From Zygaena filipendulae (lineage: Eukaryota > Arthropoda > Insecta > Lepidoptera > Zygaenidae): 64,000 nt of DNA. Numbering within the stretch: position 1 is the stretch's first letter; every line of letters begins with the position of its first letter. Position numbers and translations under genes: made by a program. A model generated the notes under the pieces. That model made no database searches and was not told the origin of the DNA. It was given only the letters and a program-made list of their open reading frames with translations. The DNA lies in assembly GCA_907165275.2 (NCBI GenBank), contig OU015654.1, positions 7,395,501 to 7,459,500 of the forward strand, read 5' to 3'. Positions 58,090 to 64,000 of this stretch are shown here, in pieces.

Positions 58090-60940
58090 AATCCCCTCTT
58101 GGGCGCCCTTACTATAGATTTTGTAAACAATGTGGACGGTGATAGTTATTAGTTACAAATAGTACTAAACTACTAATTAGTAGGTACCTATTATATTATG
58201 AGGTCTTATAAATTACATATTTTAAAATCTATATAAAATACAAGATATTCAATGCTATAAATGCATTCCCAATAGATTTAATATGCATCAAAGGCAATAA
58301 ATCAATAGAGGTATTTCAGTTAAAACAATATTTTATCATGAATAAGTGACTAAATAGGTATTATTTACAAACTAATTTGATAAAATTAAATAAAATTTAT
58401 AATGATTTTAAATGTTTTAGTACAAAATATATTAATATGCATTCCTATGTATATCTCAAATCATATAAATTTCACATAGTACTTACAATATAAAATTATA
58501 AAAATACTTGTACCAATTAATAACTATTCATATTTTACCGTAGTAAAATAGAATGTACCTACCTACCTACAGCCAGCTCTATCAAAAGTTACACGACACA
58601 TCTAGAAAGTAAAACTACAAAGAAATTACACACATTATTAAAAACTACCAATTATACTTTCTTACAGTATAATAACAAAATACAGGGTCTAAATTTAAAC
58701 GAGGGATATATTCAAGCCCTCGATACATAATGCATAGGTACATAGCTAATGAAAATACAAAACTTCTTAAATGATAAAATAGAAGACCTAGAAACAAAGA
58801 TCCAGGGATTTACACGGAGTTACTGACTCGTTTACGTTTAATTTGTCGGTGGGTTAGCGGCAATACAAAGGGATGTGGAACGAAGCTAACAGTAGGTATG
58901 ATCAGTCAGCGCGTGGCGTCAGCAACTTGCGCGCTTAATTTTTTTAATGTCTCAATACTTAAAGTTACCTACCTTTTTTAAATATCCGAAACGAGAATCG
59001 AATACCTACTGATAACCTTTCAATATATCCCTTGTTTACAGCCTGAATAAAGATAGGTGCTACCCTAGGGTTGGATACCCTTATCCACATTTTATGCAAG
59101 TCAAGGGAAACAAATTCAATAAGATTTTTTTAACCAGGTAGATTGCAGAATAAGGTTAATCTTTTAGAAACTTCTACAATTATGGCAAGGCAGCTAAAAA
59201 CTTTGTATTTTATGGTAATAATATTATTTATTTATTTTATATGTTACACTCGTTGAAGTTTTTAGCGTTTTGCCTGCTTTGCTATTATAATTTTCTTATT
59301 TTGAGATTTTTTTTTTTAATCACACGTAGTTAAATGTCTTAAAAACTAATTTATTTCAACGATTCTTATCTTGGTCGTCCGCTTACGATCAATAAAATAT
59401 TATGCTTTAGTACATTACACATATAAGACTGTACTGTGCTTACATTATTTATCTATTTGAAATAAACTATTCAGCAATTAAAAAATGCTCAAAAAAGCAA
59501 TATAAAAACAAGTGATATAATGAGGAAAACACTGATTCCATAAGCCGCGTGCTAATTAGCGCGCCGTAATTAAAATCATAGTGTGCATGTAATAGTAGAT
59601 TATGCACCGAGGGAGTAAAGGGTCTTACGTCACATGCGGCATATTTAACCCTGAGCGTAAGGACGGACTCTAGAGAGAATTAAAAAATTAACTCCTGAGC
59701 GAAGCGATGGAGTTATGTAGAGTCCTGAGTAAAGCGAGGGGCAGGCCAGCGACACTCCCTTGAACCAAAAGTCACTATGGATTTATGCGCGAACTTCTTT
59801 ACCAATTTTGGAATACTTAACCAAATTTCTATGACCGTTTCATACATTGCATTGGTATGGTTGGCACAAAATGCTTTCATAGATCGGATCAGCGATTAGT
59901 ATTATTAGTGATTATTTGCTCAATGGCGTGGGGTTTAAGCTGCCCGTGACGAAGACGGGCTTTATCCTCGAGGTGCATACTTTTTTTTTCATACCTACTG
60001 CGAGACATAAACCCATAGTAAAGAGGGTTTATTCGAAAATCTAACTGGCCACCACACAGGCAGATCACATAAAAAGAATAAAATGCTAAGAGTTTTGCTA
60101 CAAGTTTTAACGTTCCAAATTCAAATCACTTTACTCCCTTGGGAGTATACAACATTACCTCCCTGCCCTTGGGTTGGGATGTAATGCCTTGCTTTACGTT
60201 GAGATTGCGTGATATATAATTGGACATTGTCGAGCAGGTGGTATGAAAAGATCTTTTTACGTATACATCAGTAGAAATATTTATAGTCGTTGAATATACA
60301 TATATTGCAATATTACATATTTACAGATCGCTAATAAGTACCCGGCTTTAGCTATAACACTAAAATAAAACAAAACGCAGTCTTGGTGTTCGTGTTAATT
60401 ACGCTTTAAATTATCATTAATATTGTTTTATATTTATCATTTAATATTGTTTTAGCAGATGAAATTGCTCAAAATAGCTAATTAGTCACGTATATAATGT
60501 AAAATTAAAATAAAATTATGTATAGGTAATACATTATATAACATTGAAAGAAAAAAGCAAAACGTGATCTTAGTATTATGATTGGATTTATCAATTTCAG
60601 CGGACGAAAATTGCTCAAAAAAGCAATTTAAAAAATCCGAGTATTTGTAAACATTAAAAAAAAATTATACTTACTGCAACTTCATTGAAAAATATAAATT
60701 AAATTAATACTAACTAGCTATTACCTTATAAACGCCAGTTAAATCCAGTAATTGATTGACCCATTTCACGTTTGTGAGAAAAAAAAACAAGGATAATGTT
60801 AAAATTTAAAAAACGTTTATAAGATATTGGGGAATGTACTTATAATATTCTGAAGGAACGATTTTCCAGTTGAACGCTACATTTCGATATTATCGTAATA
60901 CATAAATACTATCTTTGTACGAGCAATTCTTGTATATATC
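58090..60940. other. Gene-free AT-rich stretch
   Basis: No recognised gene. A diverged short motif 'attgctcaaaa' recurs at about 59486, 60465 and 60611. The segment 59600-60000 is less AT-rich and has 'gacgaagacgggctttatcc' (a short GCCCGT stem), function unknown. Confidence 0.4.
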
Positions 60941-60944
60941 TATT

Positions 60945-61362
60945 CTATACATATAAAATGCTTTGTCCTGAATGACTGATGGATCAACGCACAACCTAAA
61001 CCGCTGATCGTAGATACCTGAAACTTGAAATTCAACCTCTAACCGCCGCACTCAGAGTCGAATTTAATGATAACTTAGTTAAGTATAGATTTTTATAACA
61101 AAACTGCCGCAATTAGAGACGTTCAGTAAATTAATGTTAATTGGCATTTAATGAGATGTAACTTAATTAGTTAAATGCCAATTAACATAAATTTATTAAA
61201 CTTGTCTGATTGCGGCAGCTTTGTTTTAAAAATCTATACTTAACTAAGTAGTCATTAAAGTCGACTCTGAGTGCGACGGTTAGGGAATGAAAAGGGGGTT
61301 GCAAAGTTTGTACGGAACAATTCCGTGGGTAAATTATCGCGGGAAACTGCGCGGTGCAGCTA
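60945..61362 (+). mobile_element. Helitron-like repeat, interrupted
   Basis: 'atataaaatgctttgtcctg' at the left and 'ttatcgcgggaaactgcgcg' then GCAGCTAG at the right, the same subfamily as 29240. A foldback element (61038-61284) is nested inside. Confidence 0.7.
61038..61284. mobile_element. Foldback element 'ccgcactcagagtcga'
   Basis: Arms of about 110-120 bp: left 'accgccgcactcagagtcga', 'agttaagtatagattttta', 'gttaattggcatttaat'; right is the complement ending 'gactctgagtgcgacggtta'. Small loop near 61150-61165. Confidence 0.8.
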
Positions 61363-61584
61363 GTATTTATACAACGTGTTAATGAATTAACTAAAAACCT
61401 GATACACCCCATTTAAAAAAATAAACAATAATATGATTAAAATATATTTTATGTCGAAAATATTAATATTTGAATAGTTATTCAACATTAGTTTGGAGGT
61501 GACCTATCTACGGAATTCCAAGCGCTACGCCCGCGCCTACCAGTTTGAATTTTTTTGCTGCGGGCGGCGTATGCGCAAAATATA

Positions 61585-62177
61585 AAGGGTCTTTCAATAA
61601 GGACGGGTCGATTTTGACATGAAATAAAAAAGGCCGTGTGTGAGATTTTAACGATTTTTTTTTTATTTGAAAGAGCTATATATGCCATTATGTGTGGAAA
61701 ATCACATCGTTTAAATGTCCGCCGCGGCTTCTCACGGTGGCACGAATTCGAGTTGTCCAATGTTCAACAACTCTGCCGCATAGTTCGGGTTGAATTTCAG
61801 CGATAGCCTGAGCTATGTTGACTTTAAGGGCATCGGTCGATTGTGGCTTATTGGTATAGACCTGCGACTTAAGAAAACCCCACAAAAAAAAGTCTAAAGG
61901 TGATAAGTCGCAGGATCTCGGTGGCCAATTCACAATTCAATTTGAAGGACCACCTCGTCTGCCGTAAAATGGGCGCAATGCACGTAACGTTTGCACTAAC
62001 GAACACTCATTTTGGTAATACATTTTTAACATTTGGACGTGTTGCTCAACCGTGTAACTTGCCATGGTGATTTGGCATTACTAACTGAATAAAAAAATAT
62101 AGGTTAGAAAGACGACGTTAAAACAACATGGCCGCCACAGGCTGCCAACATCGACCCGTCCCTATTGAAAGACCCTT
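61585..62177 (-). mobile_element. Mariner-like internal-deletion derivative (593 bp)
   Basis: Terminal inverted repeats AAGGGTCTTTCAATAAGGAC and the near-complement 'gtccctattgaaagaccctt' are flanked by TA. It contains the two ends of a transposase with the middle missing. Confidence 0.85.
61688..62065 (-). pseudogene. Deleted mariner-like transposase
   Basis: From the ATG at 62065 the reading starts MASYTVEQHVQMLKMYYQNE and continues SLVQTLRALRPFYGRRGG, an N-terminal HTH of the type found in insect mariner-like transposases. After a TGA at 61939-61937 the same frame resumes with NWPPRSCDLSPLDFFLWG and ends GGHLNDVIFHT, the C-terminus of the DDE domain. The first two catalytic acidic residues are absent, so no activity is expected. 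Confidence 0.85.
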
Positions 62178-62205
62178 TAGTATTATAAATAATTTAGACA
62201 TGGGA

Positions 62206-62336
62206 GGCTAAGATGCGCAACACGATAAAATTATATCGAGCCATTTTATCGATTCTCGTCGACAAAACCATACAATATATCGACGAGAATCGATAAAATG
62301 GCTCGATATAATTTTATCGTGTTGCGCATCTTAGCC
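62206..62336. mobile_element. Foldback element GGCTAAGATGCGCAAC, perfect arms
   Basis: Left arm 62206-62262 and right arm 62280-62336 are 57 bp each with no mismatch found; the loop is 17 nt. Sister copy at 50838-50972. Confidence 0.9.
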
Positions 62337-62875
62337 CCGGGCGGCTAGTAAAAATGAAAAAATATAAAATACATTAAAACATAGTGCGATAGATTCGCTA
62401 GTCGATTCTGAGCAAACTACTTTCTAGTTTTCAGTTACTTCATTAACACGTTGTATATAATCTAAATCTCGGAAACGGCTCCAACGATTTTTATGAAATG
62501 TGGTATGCAGGGGGTTTCGGGGGCGATTAATCGATCTAGCTAGGTTTCATTTTTAGGAAACGTCGTTTTATCCGTGTTTTCAGGCAAAGAAAATTGAGTG
62601 TTTTTTTTTCTACATAAGAACAGACAGATGGCGCTATAGGTACATAACGCGCGAAGCTCGGTGACCCAGATATTTTATTTTATTAATCGTGTAATCTACA
62701 ATATTGAAGGATTGGGACCCGGATCGCATTATTTCAGGATATTCTAAGATCTGGATTTCTGATATGAATCTCCTGATAAATACTTATTCTTATAAAGCCC
62801 TTGTCCAAAGTCAGAAGGTAGGTACACGTTGAGCGAGTGTACTTTTGTGGTTAAACCAATTCTTCATTCGCCGCT

Positions 62876-63120
62876 TACAATGGGCTAGATGACCAAATTA
62901 AAAAAAAAAATTAAAAAATCTAATTAGTCCGGTTTGTAGATTAATAAAAAATATTGAACACGTATTTTTTGCTTTTTCAAATTAATGAAAGTATACGTAG
63001 ATATTATGAGTATTTAGTTATTATTGGATTACGTAAAGAAAGAAAAAATACGTGTCAAATATTTATTATTTACTACAAACTGGACAAAAAAAAATAAGTC
63101 AATTAGCCCATTGTATAAAC
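62876..63120. mobile_element. MITE with CAATGGGC ends, short diverged copy
   Basis: TA, CAATGGGCTAGATGACC ... 'agtcaattagcccattg', TA. It shares the ends and 'cacgtattttttgctttttc' with 25537 and 27724 but lacks the TGACGTCA centre. Confidence 0.7.
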
Positions 63121-63189
63121 GACAACGCAACCGTTATTCTTTTTTACTACCGCACTGTGTGAACTAAAAAACTTATTTTAATATCAATA

Positions 63190-63789
63190 GGGTACTTCCA
63201 TGAAATTTATAATAAGAAATTGTGTCAATATTTCAAAAATAGAGCCTTAGAAAAGCGTTATCGTGAAAGATTTACTAAAAAAATTTCAATAGTTTCCAAA
63301 ATAATTCAACCGAAACACCAATCACAGCCAAGCTTACCACATGACATCACTTTTATTTTTTTAGGAAACATTTACCTCTTTCAGAGAAGGCAAAAGAAAC
63401 TAAGTGCATACAGTCAACGCATATTTTTCATTTTCTGAGGTTTTTTTACTTTAAAATGCATCGGTAACATGCATTTCGATTCTTTTCTGGAACTTTTGGA
63501 AGTAAATCGACACAGTTCAACCTTAATTTCGCTTTTGGATATTGAAGTTATCTGTCTGTCAGTGTCACATGACCCTGTCAATACGACATTGACATTTCTA
63601 TCACAGATTAATAAGGCGTAATTTTGAACAAGTGACGTCATTCCGCGTTTCGGCGGTAAGGTCTAAAGTAGGAACTTTGAAACGCTCTATTTAATTAATT
63701 TATGCATATATTTTTTTCTTTTTCTTGCTTTGTTTAAGTAGGCCATATATCTTTAAAATAGACTGAAAAAAAAATTCATGCAAGTACCC
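63190..63789 (+). mobile_element. Full-length MITE, GGGTACTTGCATGA family
   Basis: GGGTACTTCCATGAAATTT to TTCATGCAAGTACCC with TA on both sides, 600 bp. It carries the shared minus-strand open frame (63414-63641) and a TGACGTCA site near 63632. Confidence 0.85.
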
Positions 63790-64000
63790 TATTAACAAAA
63801 AAAAGATAAAATGCAATGTGTTGCTTGATACAAATACAATCGTGATATGAACCACGATGAATACTGATCCTGTAGTGTTCACTTAAGGAGTGAAAATAGC
63901 TCCACTCGTAAGGAACTTTTGGCGGCATTTGACCAAAATGGACGTCAGTTTTATTTCTTTGTTTTACAAATTAGTTTATCGTGGTTTATATTGTGTAAAT
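63790..64000. other. Right edge, unassigned
   Basis: No feature was recognised after the MITE. Confidence 0.4.

Larger units (their letters stand above)
61372..62457 (+). mobile_element. TACAACGTGTTAATGAA inverted-repeat element, copy C (two nested inserts)
   Basis: Both ends are present: 'tatacaacgtgttaatgaat' and 'cattaacacgttgtata'. The order of internal blocks is inverted relative to copies A and B. Nested inserts are a mariner-like deletion derivative (61585-62177) and a foldback (62206-62336). Confidence 0.8.

Overview
The window is nuclear DNA of an insect, almost certainly a moth or butterfly (Lepidoptera). It is AT-rich. Genes are broken by short-phase introns with GT/AG borders, and introns and intergenic DNA are crowded with lepidopteran-type repeats: Helitron-like units ending in a GC hairpin and CTAG, tRNA-headed SINEs, non-LTR remnants, and many small inverted-repeat elements. 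No prokaryotic, plasmid or viral gene was seen.

Five conserved single-copy genes were reconstructed by hand; in each the exons join with consistent phase. From left to right: SEC63 (minus, 317-5669, 3' end outside the window; ER translocation); ISCA1 (plus, 7312-7786; mitochondrial Fe-S assembly); PAIP1 (plus, 12636-20139, 8 exons; poly(A)-binding-protein partner in translation); D2HGDH (minus, 27026-40719, 9 exons; mitochondrial D-2-hydroxyglutarate dehydrogenase); BRIX1 (plus, 51186-54145, 5 exons; 60S ribosome biogenesis). SEC63 and ISCA1 are divergent with about 1.6 kb between start codons. The five are housekeeping genes of unrelated pathways and nothing suggests they form one system. 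Two decayed THAP-type zinc-finger gene fragments lie at 42.3-44.6 kb.

The rest is mainly mobile DNA. It includes a Tc1-like DD34E element with both termini and three in-frame stop codons (31159-32781); an internally deleted mariner-like element (61585-62177); fragments of RTE-like and jockey/CR1-like reverse transcriptases; six copies or parts of a MITE beginning GGGTACTTGCATGA; a composite element beginning AACCGACTTCC that carries a 389-bp tandem repeat; and several long palindromes. The most striking palindrome is a 108-bp inverted repeat with two mismatches and a 21-nt loop at 56793-57029. Several elements sit inside one another, so insertion order can be read directly.

I found no convincing new multi-gene system. 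The points most worth a second look are the long near-perfect hairpins, the paired THAP remnants, the tryptophan variant of the PAM2 motif in PAIP1, repeated TGACGTCA sites carried by two MITE families, and repeats lying against PAIP1 splice sites. Identifications come from recognising protein and repeat families by eye; no database was searched.
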